Shown in pieces: positions 16,792 to 26,006 of a stretch of 64,000 bases of DNA (its first letter is position 1; every line of letters begins with the position of its first letter). Origin of the DNA: Naasia lichenicola (GTDB lineage Bacteria; Actinomycetota; Actinomycetes; Actinomycetales; Microbacteriaceae); the NCBI RefSeq assembly GCF_004801885.1, contig NZ_SSSM01000003.1, positions 62,001 to 126,000 on the forward strand. The letters run 5' to 3'. The notes below the pieces were generated by a model. It searched no databases and was not told the origin of the DNA. It was given only the letters and a program-made list of their open reading frames with translations. The translations under genes were made by a program, and so were the position numbers.

Positions 16792-17772
16792 TCAGGGGCG
16801 CTGGATGCCGATCGTGTTGAGGAAGATCGCGTACAGCGAGGTCGTCGCCGCGATGTAGAGACGGTTGCGCTTGGGGCCGCCGAAGGCGAGGTTGGCCGCC
16901 GCCTCGGGAACACGGACCTTGCCGAGCAAGGTGCCGTCAGGATGTACGCAGTGCACGCCATCACCCGCGCCGATCCACAGCCGACCTGCGTCGTCGACAC
17001 GCAGTCCGTCGGGAATGCCCGGCTTCACCTCGGTCAGCACGTCGCCGCCCGAGATCGCGTTATTCGTATCCACATCGAAGACTCGTACATAACGCGGGCC
17101 GGCGGGGTCAGGCAGGTAGCCGGAATCCACGATGTAGAGCTTCGATTCGTCTGGAGAGAAGGCCAGTCCGTTCGGCTTCCAGAAGTCCTCCGCGATGCGG
17201 TCGAGCGCCCCGGTCACCGGGTCGAGTCGGTAGACGCCATCGACTTCCTGCTCCTTTTCGCGCGGGGTACCCACGAAGTGGGTCGCGATTCCGTACGACG
17301 GATCGGTGAACCAGATGGTGCCGTCCGACTTCACCACCACGTCGTTCGGCGCGTTGAGCCTGCCTCCCCGGAACGAGTCGGCGAGCACGGTGATCGAGCC
17401 GTCGGGCTCGGTGCGCGTCACCCGGCCGACACCCTGCTCGCATGTGATGAGCCGTCCCTCGCGGTCCCGAGTATTGCCATTGGCGTTGTTCGACGTACCG
17501 CGGAACAGAGTGACGGCGCCGGAGACCTCGTCGTAGCGCAGGATCCGCTCATTAGGGATGTCGCTGAAGACCAGCGCGTGCTGATCGGCGAAGTAGACGG
17601 GCCCCTCCGCCCAACGCATGCCGCCATGGAGCTTCTCTAGTTCGGCCGTCATGTCGATGCATTCGCGGAAGCGGGGGTCGATGATCTCTAGGACTGGCTC
17701 TCCCGATTCCAAGCAGGTGACCGAATCGGTCGCCGTCGCGGGACCTGCGGGAGCGGGCAGCGAATAGCTCAC
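16792..17772 (-). CDS. SMP-30/gluconolactonase/LRE family protein
   Basis: 326 aa from a GTG preceded by GGAGG. The six-bladed propeller pattern is clear: RWAEGPVYF (metal Glu), LNAPNDVVVKSDGTIWFTDP (Asn and substrate site), FWKPNGLAFSPDESKLYIVD (second Asn and Asp), and GIPDGLRVDDAGRLWIG (last metal Asp). These residues bind the divalent cation used to hydrolyse sugar lactones such as glucono-1,5-lactone. No signal peptide. It is a single gene with its own operator-bearing promoter and faces the importer operon. Confidence 0.88.
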   Translation of the reverse strand: MSYSLPAPAGPATATDSVTCLESGEPVLEIIDPRFRECIDMTAELEKLHGGMRWAEGPVYFADQHALVFSDIPNERILRYDEVSGAVTLFRGTSNNANGNTRDREGRLITCEQGVGRVTRTEPDGSITVLADSFRGGRLNAPNDVVVKSDGTIWFTDPSYGIATHFVGTPREKEQEVDGVYRLDPVTGALDRIAEDFWKPNGLAFSPDESKLYIVDSGYLPDPAGPRYVRVFDVDTNNAISGGDVLTEVKPGIPDGLRVDDAGRLWIGAGDGVHCVHPDGTLLGKVRVPEAAANLAFGGPKRNRLYIAATTSLYAIFLNTIGIQRP

Positions 17773-17794
17773 GGAACCTCCATTGGCTCAACAC

Positions 17795-17813
17795 TTGTAT
17801 AACAATCATACGA
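17795..17813 (-). promoter_or_regulatory. SMP-30 promoter with TTGT-N3-ACAA operator
   Basis: Plus-strand TTGTATAACAA (17795-17805) has the same TTGT-N3-ACAA form as the site before the ABC importer. It covers a minus-strand -10-like TATACA (17796-17801). The adjoining TCATACGA (17806-17813) is the reverse complement of the TCGTATGA found at the leftward-operon promoter (10304-10311). Confidence 0.5.
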
Positions 17814-17851
17814 GCTGGAGGTCGTCACCGAGCGACGTCGGCCGGAGCGGC

Positions 17852-18531
17852 TCATCGAGCGGACTCGGATCGTGGCCCGATGCTCACGACGACTCGGTTC
17901 TCCTCGAGCCGGAACTTGAGCACTGTTCCAGATGGGTGCTCGCGCTGGAGGGCGCCAGGCATCGAGTCCGTCACGACGAGAACGGTCTCGGCGGTGACAG
18001 CACTCGATCCACAGCCCCCTGCGTAGGCTCCCTGCGTCTCGTCGAGGAGGAGGTAGATGCAGGCGATGCTGCTCCCCCCGACGTCGGTGCGAAGTGAGAC
18101 CACCGTGACACCCGCAAAGTCCTGATAGCGCACCCGACCGAAGGACTGGGCGAAGCCGGAGCTCAGCTGGGTCGGCCACGCCAGGTCGGAGTCGGCTTGG
18201 AGCGTTGCCACCTCACGCTCTTCTCGAGACTCGCCGATGGTGTGACCGAGCGGCGACACGACTGCAATGGAGCCGCCCGCCAGACACCCGAGCGCGATCA
18301 CCGCCGCCAGCAAGCGTCTGCGCCACCGGGGTGGCCGAAGGACGGGCTGAGTTTCACTGTCGAGGGCCAGGGCATCGGCTCTCGTCTGCTCCACACCCGA
18401 AGCGTTCACCCGGCGCTGCGCCTCGAGTGCGTTCAAGCGCTCGATTGCAACGACATCGCCGACGATATCGGCATCGGATCCGTATGCTCGCCGCTGCAGT
18501 GTCCGGAGCTCGTCTCCTCAGCCGCAGTCAC
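17852..18531 (-). CDS. Conserved small membrane protein of unknown function, probable frameshift near the 5' end
   Basis: The intact frame (17852-18436, TTG start) encodes ~194 aa: a ~45-residue cytoplasmic N-terminus, one membrane helix (LLAAVIALGCLAGGSIAVV) and an extracytoplasmic domain with two Cys. Read further upstream, the same frame gives DELRTLQRRAYGSDADIVGD, a typical actinobacterial N-terminal motif, but then meets TGA at 18518-18520 with no start codon. Adding one base at about 18515 (GAGGAGAC to GAGGAGGAC) would join it to a GTG at 18531 (VTAAEEDELRTL). So the gene is either broken or has a one-base consensus error. Function not recognised. Confidence 0.6.
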
Positions 18532-18722
18532 CAGGACATTGTCGGCCTAGATCGTCCCGGCTGGAGGCCCATGCAATGAGGTCAGCGCGAATGCATTCGA
18601 GTTCCCTGTGCAGTCGGCGCGACACGACTAGGCCCTTCGGATTCTGCAACCTCCCCGATGATGTCGCCTCGATGGAGAGCTACCGACGCTCAGACGCTCG
18701 CGAAGGTGTCCCGCCACCCGAT

Positions 18723-19580
18723 TCACACGGCGCAGTTCCGAGATTTCCGATCGCCCCAGCCGAGGCTGACCTCCACCGACTCGAGCAGGTGCGCGACCGC
18801 CTCGTGGCCCGCCTGGGAGAGGTGGGTGAAGTCGGGGCCAACGGATGATGTGACCGGCTCGCGTCCGTCCATGCCGTTGATCAGGTGGTAGGTATCGATG
18901 CAGGCGAACCCGTTGGCCTCGGCGGAGGCGCACTGGGTCGCGTTCCATGCGTCGTAGATCGGGACCACCAGGTCGTTGATGGCCTGCAGTCGCTCCGGCG
19001 GGAAGGCGTCTCCGACGAAAGCGGGATTGTCCCGCCAGTTGTCGTAGGTCGCCAGCGCGAACCGAGCCGACGCATCCGGACTGAGGTCGTGCACCGCCTC
19101 GAAGAGGCCCGCATACCGCCGGCCGTAGAGCCGCATCGTGGCCTCGATGCAGGACGCGTCGTAGCCCTCGACACCCATTGCCTGCGCTTTGGCGGAATCT
19201 CCGGGCACGGGGCCGCACGGCGTAGCGGGGTTGTACGGCGGGCCGTCGTTGTTGCCGACCCAGACGAGAACGACGTCGGCCCCCGCGAGATCAGCGACCA
19301 CCTCGGGCCGAGTTACGGCGGCTGCAACATCGGCGAGCTGGGCTCCGTCAACCGCGTCCGCATGCAGTTCGACCTCGACGCCCACGGAGGTGCCGAGCCA
19401 CTCCGCATACAGCTCGGGATAGGCCGTGCACCCGGGGCACGCACGTGCGGGGACGCCGGAGAGCGAGTCCCCGAGGACCACGAGGCTGGCCGTCTCCGGC
19501 TCGGTGGCCGGAGCTCTCGGTCCCGCCGAGCACCCGGTGAGAGTGATGGCCAGCAAAGCCACCAGCATGACGCGGATCAC
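18723..19580 (-). CDS. SGNH/GDSL-type hydrolase lipoprotein
   Basis: 285 aa from a GTG that overlaps the upstream stop (GTGA); an ATG lies four codons in. Signal peptide with lipobox LTGC (Cys ~17). Block I is VVLGDSLSG with Ser ~39, block III is WVGNND with the Asn, and block V is DFTHLSQAGH with Asp ~250 and His ~253, so the Ser-His-Asp and oxyanion residues are present. It probably de-esterifies a polysaccharide, lipid or wall component at the cell surface. It pairs with the PD40 lipoprotein gene upstream. Confidence 0.85.
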   Translation of the reverse strand: MIRVMLVALLAITLTGCSAGPRAPATEPETASLVVLGDSLSGVPARACPGCTAYPELYAEWLGTSVGVEVELHADAVDGAQLADVAAAVTRPEVVADLAGADVVLVWVGNNDGPPYNPATPCGPVPGDSAKAQAMGVEGYDASCIEATMRLYGRRYAGLFEAVHDLSPDASARFALATYDNWRDNPAFVGDAFPPERLQAINDLVVPIYDAWNATQCASAEANGFACIDTYHLINGMDGREPVTSSVGPDFTHLSQAGHEAVAHLLESVEVSLGWGDRKSRNCAV

Positions 19581-20638
19581 GGCGAGACGACCGGTTGCAG
19601 TCTGACCTCGGCACCCTGGATGCCGGTCTCGCTGATCTCACCCGATACCGGATCGACGTACACGATCAGCGCATTCTGGATGGCCTTGCCCGACGGGCTG
19701 AGCGGAGCGCGGGTCGCGACGATCCGCGATCCATCCGGAGTCCAAGCTGGTTCGCCGATCCGCTCGAGGCCATCGAGGGTGAGGTCGGTCAGCTGCCGCA
19801 GATTCGAGCCGTCCGGGTTCATCAGGTAGAGGTTCGAATCCCCTGGCGCGGCCGGGAAGAAAGCGGACAGGTCGAAGGAGTCGAACACGATCGTCGACCC
19901 GTCGGGACTCCAATCGGCGTGGCCGGCGAAGAGCGAGGCATCGGTGAGAGGCGTCGGTGGCGCCGAGCCGTCGGACGGCATGACCACGATCTCGCTGGAC
20001 ACGATCTCGAGGTCCTCCGCCTCGGAGTAGGTCTCGTGCTGCGCGATGACTCGTGTCCCGTCGGGCGACCAGCGCGGCGTGTAATAGGCACTGAGCCCGT
20101 CGGCCGTCTCGACCAGCGTGCGTCGATCTCTGCTGTCGAGATCGACGACCTCGATCCTCACCTTGCCCCACACGTCCCCGGTTTTGTCGGCACCGAGGAA
20201 CAGGATCGACTTCCCGTCCGGCGACCAGGCCGGATATGCCTGCTGCAAGCAGTCCGGGGTCTCACAGGTGATCGCCTCGACAGCGTCCGATCCGTCGGCA
20301 TCGGCGATCCAGATGCTGTCGACGTCGTCACGCCCGAGCGCTTCGAACGCGATCCGCATGCCATCGGGCGACCAGTCGCTGTGCACCTTCTCGGCGCCGA
20401 TCGCCACGTCGGCGGTGATCTCGGCCGGTGAGCTTCCATCCGCACCGGCGATGAACTGCGACTTCTGGTCGGCGCCCGCCGGGTACCACTCGTAGAGCAG
20501 CCATGGCTGGGCGGGCAGATCGGATCCCGAAGTAGGAGTCGCCACTGGCGCCGAGGGCGCTGGGCCCCCAGCACATCCGGACATCAGCAGCGCGACGACG
20601 ACGACTGCGAACCAGTGACCCGCTGGTCGGACTGTCAT
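19577..20638 (-). CDS. TolB/PD40 beta-propeller lipoprotein
   Basis: 353 aa from the ATG at 20638, chosen because it places a signal peptide (AVVVVALLMSGC, lipobox Cys ~22) at the N-terminus; the longer frame adds 17 residues without signal character. Five PD40-type repeats are visible: SDWSPDGMRIAF, PAWSPDGKSILF, PRWSPDGTRVIA, ADWSPDGSTIVF and PAWTPDGSRIVA. It is a surface-exposed propeller, likely for protein or glycan binding. GTGA overlap with the SGNH lipoprotein suggests the two work together. Confidence 0.85.
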   Translation of the reverse strand: MTVRPAGHWFAVVVVALLMSGCAGGPAPSAPVATPTSGSDLPAQPWLLYEWYPAGADQKSQFIAGADGSSPAEITADVAIGAEKVHSDWSPDGMRIAFEALGRDDVDSIWIADADGSDAVEAITCETPDCLQQAYPAWSPDGKSILFLGADKTGDVWGKVRIEVVDLDSRDRRTLVETADGLSAYYTPRWSPDGTRVIAQHETYSEAEDLEIVSSEIVVMPSDGSAPPTPLTDASLFAGHADWSPDGSTIVFDSFDLSAFFPAAPGDSNLYLMNPDGSNLRQLTDLTLDGLERIGEPAWTPDGSRIVATRAPLSPSGKAIQNALIVYVDPVSGEISETGIQGAEVRLQPVVSP

Positions 20639-20722
20639 GGCACGACCATCGCAGTCATTCACCGCATCCGGAATCGGGGTATTCCCCATTCCGTCGACGT
20701 CGAAGGCGCCTCACAATGCTTT

Positions 20723-22497
20723 ATGCCCACCCCTCCGGTCCGCCCGCCCGCGTGGATCGGAACGACCCTTCTCGGCGGGGCTGTCGTAGTCGCCGTGGCG
20801 CTCAACTGCTGGCGCAGGCTGTATCGAGTGTCGGCGTCGACCTGTTCTCGAATCTCGGCGGATACATCATCGACGCCATGGTCGGAATCGGCTTCGCCCT
20901 GGCGGCGATCGCAGCCCGACGATGGGGCGCGAGCAAGTCGATGCCGTGGCTGCTGGTGTTCGCCGCACTGACCTGGACCTTCGGGACGATGAGCGACGGA
21001 CTGGGGCGGGAATCGGGGTGGTGGGTTCCGCTGGCCGGGTTCCAGATGGGATATGTCGTGGTCGTCGTCGTGACCGTCGTCGGCTACCCGACCGGGCGCG
21101 TCACATCCTGGCCGGGTCGCATCGCCGTCGCCGCGGCCGCCTTCCTCTATCTGAGCAACATCGTCGTGCATCTCTTCTTCGTCGACCCGGCCGCCGACCG
21201 TGCCTGCCTGTGCGCGGAGAACCCGCTCGCGCTCGTGTCGGACGTCGACCTGAACTATCGCGTCGCCTGGTGGCCCGCGCAGTGGCATGGGCTTGTCGCG
21301 ATCGTGCTGCTCGTCACGGTGGCAGTCCGATGGATCCGGGGCACTCAGCCGTGGAAGTCGATCAACCTGCTGATGACTGTCGCCGTCCTGGGGCTCGCCA
21401 TCGCCTGGCTCTACCTGGCGATCACGGAATTCATCGGCGGCAGCCGCCCGAGCCCGGTCCTGTTCTACCTGGTGACGCTCTCCCATCTGGCGATCGCCGT
21501 CATCTACGCGGCCGGGCTCTTTCAGCTGACGCAGACTCGCGCCCGCGTGGCCGACGTCATGATCGCCGCACGCGACGGAATCGATCGGACCACCTGGGAT
21601 CGCTTGACGCGTCAGGCGCTCGACGACCGCAGCGCCCAGGTGCTGTGGCGCAGTGGCAGCCGCGGCTTGGTGGATGCGGACGGTGCGGTGACGCCGCGCC
21701 CCGCCAGCGCCTTCGCGGTGACATCGGACCGTGAGGAGGTCGCCCTCATCGCGCACGATCCCGCCACTGCGGCCAAGCGCGACCTGCTCGCGTCGCTCGC
21801 CGAGTCGATCAGGCTGACGTCGGAGAACGACCGGCTGGCCGGCGAATTGGAGCGGAGCCTGGCGCAGGTTCGCGAGTCCCGCCAGCGGCTGGTCGGCGCA
21901 GCGGACGACACCCGACGCAGGATCGAGCGCGACCTGCACGACGGCGCGCAGCAGCTGCTGCTGACCGCGGCGCTCAGCGTCGAGAACGCAAGCCGCCGGG
22001 CGGCATCCTCGGACGACCCGGAACTCGCGCGCATGCTGGCGACCGCGACGGAGCAGCTCGTCCTCGCACGGCGCGAGCTGCGGGAGCTGGCGCGCGGCAT
22101 CACGCCCGCCGTGCTGAATCACGGAGGCCTGGACGCAGCGCTCGAGGAGTTGGCGCTGCGGTGCCCGGTCCCTACGTCGGTGACGGTCGTCGGCGACGGT
22201 CGGCCGAGCGAGCTCGCCGAGACGACGGTGTATTTCAGCGTGGCCGAGGGGCTCACCAACATCGCCAAGCACTCCGGAGCCACGAGCGCCTCGGTGGAGG
22301 TGCAGCTCGGCCATCCGCTGCACCTGACGATCACCGACGATGGCATCGGAGGTGCGACCGCGGCCGCCGGCGGAGGGCTGGCGGGACTCGCCGACCGGAT
22401 CGAGGCCGTCGGCGGCGAGCTCACCGTGTGGTCGCCCGTGGGACGCGGCACGATCATCCGGGCCAGTGTGCCGTCGCTCGAGCACGAGCCCGCGTGA
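20723..22497 (+). CDS. NarL-type sensor histidine kinase, with a probable frameshift in the first membrane helix
   Basis: The N-terminal half has several membrane helices, followed by a HisKA_3 dimerisation box RRIERDLHDGAQQ (phospho-His at 21937) and a HATPase domain (EGLTNIAKHSGA, ITDDGIGG, GGLAGLADRIEAVGGEL). The frame open from 20716 starts with Arg-rich residues unlike a membrane protein. The ATG at 20723 in another frame gives MPTPPVRPPAWIGTTLLGGA, a proper first helix, and the two join if one C is added in CTCAACTGCTG at ~20806. So a one-base loss is likely. GTGA overlap with the response regulator. Confidence 0.85.
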
Positions 22498-23159
22498 GCC
22501 GCGAACATCCCCGAGTGCTCGTCGTCGACGACGGGCTGCTCATCCGGGAGGGCATCCGGCAGGTGCTGGTCGCGGCCGGGTGCGACGTGGTCGCCGTGGC
22601 AGGCGACGTCGCCGAGATGATGGAGACGCTGACCCGCGAATCGGACGTCGATGCGGTCGTCCTCGACATCCGGATGCCGCCCACCCACACCGATGAGGGC
22701 CTGAAGGCTCTGGAGGATCTGCGCGCGTCGGGCTCCCACCTCGGTGTCGTGCTGCTCTCCATGTACGGCAGCCCCACCCTCGCGATTCGCGCGACGGCCG
22801 CCGGTGCGGGCACCGGCTATCTGCTGAAGGATCGAGTGACGGATGCCGACATGCTCGTGCGGGCCGTCCGCACCGTGATGGGCGGAGGAACCGTCGTCGA
22901 TCCGGAGGTCGTGGCGCAACTGGTCTCCCCCGCGCATCCGCGCTCCGACCTGCGGCGGCTCACCGACCGCGAGCGGGAGGTGCTGAGGCTCATGGCGGAG
23001 GGCAGCTCGAACCTCGGGATCGCGGGGCGCCTGGTCCTCAGCCCCAAGACCGTCGAATCGCACGTCGCGGCCATCATGACCAAACTGCGCATCGAAAGCG
23101 TCCGCGAAGAGCACCGACGCGTGCTTGCCGTGCTGCGGCTTCTGCGCGCGTCCGAGTGA
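22494..23159 (+). CDS. LuxR/NarL family response regulator
   Basis: 221 aa from the GTG at 22494. Receiver domain: VDD at 11-13, phospho-acceptor Asp ~58 in AVVLDIRMPP, conserved Thr/Ser region LLSMYGS, and Lys in GYLLKDRV. C-terminal HTH: LTDREREVLRLMAEGSSNLG followed by LSPKTVESHVAAIMTKL. It is translationally coupled to its kinase. Targets are not evident; the lipoprotein pair on the opposite strand is adjacent. Confidence 0.92.
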   Translation: MSREHPRVLVVDDGLLIREGIRQVLVAAGCDVVAVAGDVAEMMETLTRESDVDAVVLDIRMPPTHTDEGLKALEDLRASGSHLGVVLLSMYGSPTLAIRATAAGAGTGYLLKDRVTDADMLVRAVRTVMGGGTVVDPEVVAQLVSPAHPRSDLRRLTDREREVLRLMAEGSSNLGIAGRLVLSPKTVESHVAAIMTKLRIESVREEHRRVLAVLRLLRASE

Positions 23160-23315
23160 TCGCGGTCCTGCGCGTTCGCCATCTTCAGCGGCCCGCGAGG
23201 ATGTGCCGGGTTCGCTCGGCCAGGCGGTCCCCGCGCTGAAATCGGACGAACGACCCGACCCCGATGCACAGCGGAAGGCCCCGAACGATGTCCGAGGCCC
23301 CCCGAACCGGAACCA

Positions 23316-24152
23316 CTACCCCCGGATGAACGCCAGGATGTCGGGGTTGATCACGTCAGCATGGGTGGTCAGCATGCCGTGCGGGTACCCCTCGTAGATC
23401 TTCAGGGTCGCGTTCTGGAGCAATTCGGCCTGCTTGACGGCTGCGTCCTTGTATGGCACGACCTGGTCGTCGTCGCCCTGGAGAACCAGGACGGGAACGG
23501 AGATCGCCCTGAGGTCGTCGGTCTGATCGGTCTCCGAGAACGCCTTGATGCCCTCGTAGTGAGCCAGAGCGCTGCCCATCATGCCCTGCCGCCACCAGTT
23601 GTCGATGACCGGCCGGGATGGTGTCGCGCCGTCGCGATTGAACCCGTAGAACGGGCCGGAGGCGACGGCCTGGAAGAACTCGGCGCGATTCGCGGCAAGC
23701 GCGCTGCGGAACCCGTCGAACACCTCGATAGGTGTCCCTTCCGGGTTGCTGTCGGACTTGACCATGATCGGCGGGACCGCGGAGACCAGCACTGCTTTCG
23801 CAACACGACCCTGCGGCTGACCATGGCGAGCCACGTAGCGGGCGACCTGGCCGCCGCCGGTGGAGTGACCGATATGGATGGCGTTGCGCAGGTCGAGGTG
23901 CTCGGCCACGGCGGATGCGTCACTGGCGTAGTGATCCATGTCGTGCCCGATGCTCGTCTGGGACGAGCGGCCGTGACCTCGCCGGTCGCTGGCGATGACG
24001 CGGAAGCCCTGGGAGTGGAAGTAGAGCATCTGGGCGTCCCAGTCGTCGGCGGACAGAGGCCAGCCGTGGTGGAACATGATGGGCTGCGCGTCCCGGCTGC
24101 CCCAGTCCCTGAAGTAGATCTCCGTGCCGTCGTCGGTGGTGATGAATGTCAT
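23316..24152 (-). CDS. Alpha/beta hydrolase, non-heme chloroperoxidase type
   Basis: 278 aa. MTFITTDDGTEIYFRDWGSR and FHHGWPLSADDWDAQMLYF are signatures of the cofactor-free haloperoxidase/esterase group. Nucleophile Ser ~97 in GHSTGGG, acid in LQGDDDQVVPY and His in YPHGMLTTH complete the triad. The natural role is usually an esterase or perhydrolase. It lies 25 bp behind another alpha/beta hydrolase in the same direction and was probably co-transcribed with it under the MmyB-type regulator. Confidence 0.9.
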   Translation of the reverse strand: MTFITTDDGTEIYFRDWGSRDAQPIMFHHGWPLSADDWDAQMLYFHSQGFRVIASDRRGHGRSSQTSIGHDMDHYASDASAVAEHLDLRNAIHIGHSTGGGQVARYVARHGQPQGRVAKAVLVSAVPPIMVKSDSNPEGTPIEVFDGFRSALAANRAEFFQAVASGPFYGFNRDGATPSRPVIDNWWRQGMMGSALAHYEGIKAFSETDQTDDLRAISVPVLVLQGDDDQVVPYKDAAVKQAELLQNATLKIYEGYPHGMLTTHADVINPDILAFIRG

Positions 24153-24177
24153 GGTGTCTTCTCTCTTTATCTCTTGA

Positions 24178-24891
24178 TCAGCTGAGCTCGGCGATGGCGT
24201 CGGTGATGAAGGCGACGACCTCGGATGGGTGGGACCTCATGACCAGATGCGGCGCATCGATCTCGATGACCTTGCGCAACCCTGCGCGCGTGTAGCCGAA
24301 GCGCTCGACGTCCGGGTTGATGGTGTGGTCGGAGGACGACACGATGCCCCAAGCGGGCTTGGTCTTCCATGCGGCAACGGGCGCGGTCTCGCTGAACGCG
24401 AGGGCGGCGAGGGGACGCTGGGAGACGGCGAGCACCTCGGCCTCGGCCGGGTCGATGCCGGCGGCGAACACCTGGGGGAACGCGTCGATCTTGACCGACA
24501 CGTCGGTGCCCGGCTCGGCGTCCTGGATCGGGAACGTCGTGTAGACGAGGTTCTCCGCGAGGTCGGAGTCGGGGAAGCCGCCCTGCAGCTGACCGAGGCT
24601 CTCACCCTCGGCGAGCGCGTAGCCCGCGAGGTAGACGAGGCCGACGACGTTGTCCGCAGCGCCGGCCACCGTGATGACCGCCCCGCCGTACGAGTGGCCG
24701 ACGAGCAGGACCGGACCGTCGATCTGCTCGACCACCGAGCGGATGTAGGCCGAGTCGCCGAGGAGGCTGCGGTTGGGCACTGCGGGGACGCGCACGGTGT
24801 ACCCGGCGTCGAGCAGCTGACGTGTCACGGGGCCGAAGCTCGCCGAATCGGCGAAGGCACCGTGGATCAGCACGATGGTGGGGGCAGAAAT
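24178..24891 (-). CDS. Alpha/beta hydrolase, possibly initiated at ATT
   Basis: 237 aa if read from 24891. The family normally begins MSAPTIVLIHGAFADSASF. Here AGGAG (24899-24903) stands 7 nt before an ATT in exactly that position, so either ATT serves as a rare start or the ATG was lost. The alternative is the ATG at 24939, which gives a 253-aa protein with a 16-residue extra N-terminus but a poorer ribosome site. Nucleophile Ser ~67 in VGHSYGG. It resembles EstC-type esterases. Adjacent to the chloroperoxidase-like gene. Confidence 0.82.
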   Translation of the reverse strand: MSAPTIVLIHGAFADSASFGPVTRQLLDAGYTVRVPAVPNRSLLGDSAYIRSVVEQIDGPVLLVGHSYGGAVITVAGAADNVVGLVYLAGYALAEGESLGQLQGGFPDSDLAENLVYTTFPIQDAEPGTDVSVKIDAFPQVFAAGIDPAEAEVLAVSQRPLAALAFSETAPVAAWKTKPAWGIVSSSDHTINPDVERFGYTRAGLRKVIEIDAPHLVMRSHPSEVVAFITDAIAELS

Positions 24892-25093
24892 GGGAGTTCT
24901 CCTGACATTGAGCGCCGTGAGCAGTGAATGGAGCCCCATGTGGAGCCCACGATCCAGAAAGTATCGGCGCAGCCATCCGGCCGGGTAGGCGCGGTAGTAC
25001 TACCCAGATCCGCGGGATCCAATCAATGGCAGAGCGGCATTCGCGACCGGGAGCAGCGAGGGCGGAAGGCGATGCGGGCGGTGCCGACGACCG

Positions 25094-25909
25094 CTACTCG
25101 GAGGTTTCGAGCGACCGCTGCAGGCTGCCGAAGACACGGGCCGCGATGCTCTGAGGAGGAGCGGACAGGACGGTGAGCAGGTATCCCGGCATGCTCCTGA
25201 CCGCCAGGTTCTGCAGATCGATCGAGATGCGGCCGACTCCTTCGATCTGCATGGAGATGCGAGCGTCCTCAGCGCCCGACACGTCGTAGCGCGACCACAT
25301 GCGGACGAAGTCCTCGTCGCCGGACAGCTCGTCGACGATCTCCTTCAACCGCGGCGAGAACGGATCGGCGTCCCGACGGAGGCTCGCGAGTGCGGACCTC
25401 GTCATCGGCTCCCACTCGGCGAGCTGGATCTTCATCCGATCGTTGAACAGGTCCGTGACCACGTTGCGACCGGCGGACAGTCCTCCGTGCCCGAGGACCG
25501 TGGCGAGCGGGTTCGCCGCGACGATGTCGCGATTGCTGTCCGAGACATACGCGGGAGTGTGGGTCCACTGGCTGAGGATCTGCGCGATCCGATCTGCGGA
25601 GTCCTGAGCGGGAAGCGACGGCTGGGTGTGCTGTCCGCTGGCCAGCTTGAACAGGTACTCGTGCGATTCGGCATCCAGGTTGAGTGCCCTGCCCAGTGCT
25701 TGGAGGACCTGGTCCGACGGTCGTGCTCCGCGGCCTTGCTCGAGCCGCAGGTAGTACTCGGCGCTGATGTTCGCCAGGATCGCGACCTCATCCCTGCGCA
25801 AGCCCGGCACGCGGCGGCCGGACTCCCGAGTCAGACCGACTTCTTCAGGCTGGCAGACATCCCGTCGCGCTCGAAGGTACTCGCCGAGCGCAGCCGATTC
25901 GGAGGCCAT
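25094..25909 (-). CDS. Helix-turn-helix regulator with MmyB-like ligand domain
   Basis: 271 aa from the ATG at 25909 (MASESAALGEYL); ATGs at 25915 and 25924 are possible but have the GAGAGGG ribosome site too close. Residues ~8-75 hold the XRE-type HTH with the RRVPGLRRDEVAILANISAE and YYLRLEQGRG motifs typical of the MmyB group. The rest (~110-265) is the MmyB ligand-binding domain (PAYVSDSNRDIVAANPLA). Such regulators usually control adjacent hydrolase or oxidoreductase genes, here the two alpha/beta hydrolases downstream on the same strand. Confidence 0.9.
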   Translation of the reverse strand: MASESAALGEYLRARRDVCQPEEVGLTRESGRRVPGLRRDEVAILANISAEYYLRLEQGRGARPSDQVLQALGRALNLDAESHEYLFKLASGQHTQPSLPAQDSADRIAQILSQWTHTPAYVSDSNRDIVAANPLATVLGHGGLSAGRNVVTDLFNDRMKIQLAEWEPMTRSALASLRRDADPFSPRLKEIVDELSGDEDFVRMWSRYDVSGAEDARISMQIEGVGRISIDLQNLAVRSMPGYLLTVLSAPPQSIAARVFGSLQRSLETSE

Positions 25910-26006
25910 GACCATCCCTCTCATCCGCCGCGAGGCGGTTTCTGGAGCGTTCGGTCCAGAATAGCTTCACGGCTGCACCCCAGGCGCCCCGACTCGATGC
26001 GTCAGG

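Noticed and set aside
15520-17640. 706-codon open frame on the plus strand
   Set aside because: It runs through two permease genes and antisense to the SMP-30 gene; its Arg/His-rich sequence is typical of a shadow frame in high-GC DNA.
23160-23315. Repeated GGCCCCG segments between the response regulator and chloroperoxidase genes as a terminator
   Set aside because: The copies are direct repeats and do not form a convincing stem.
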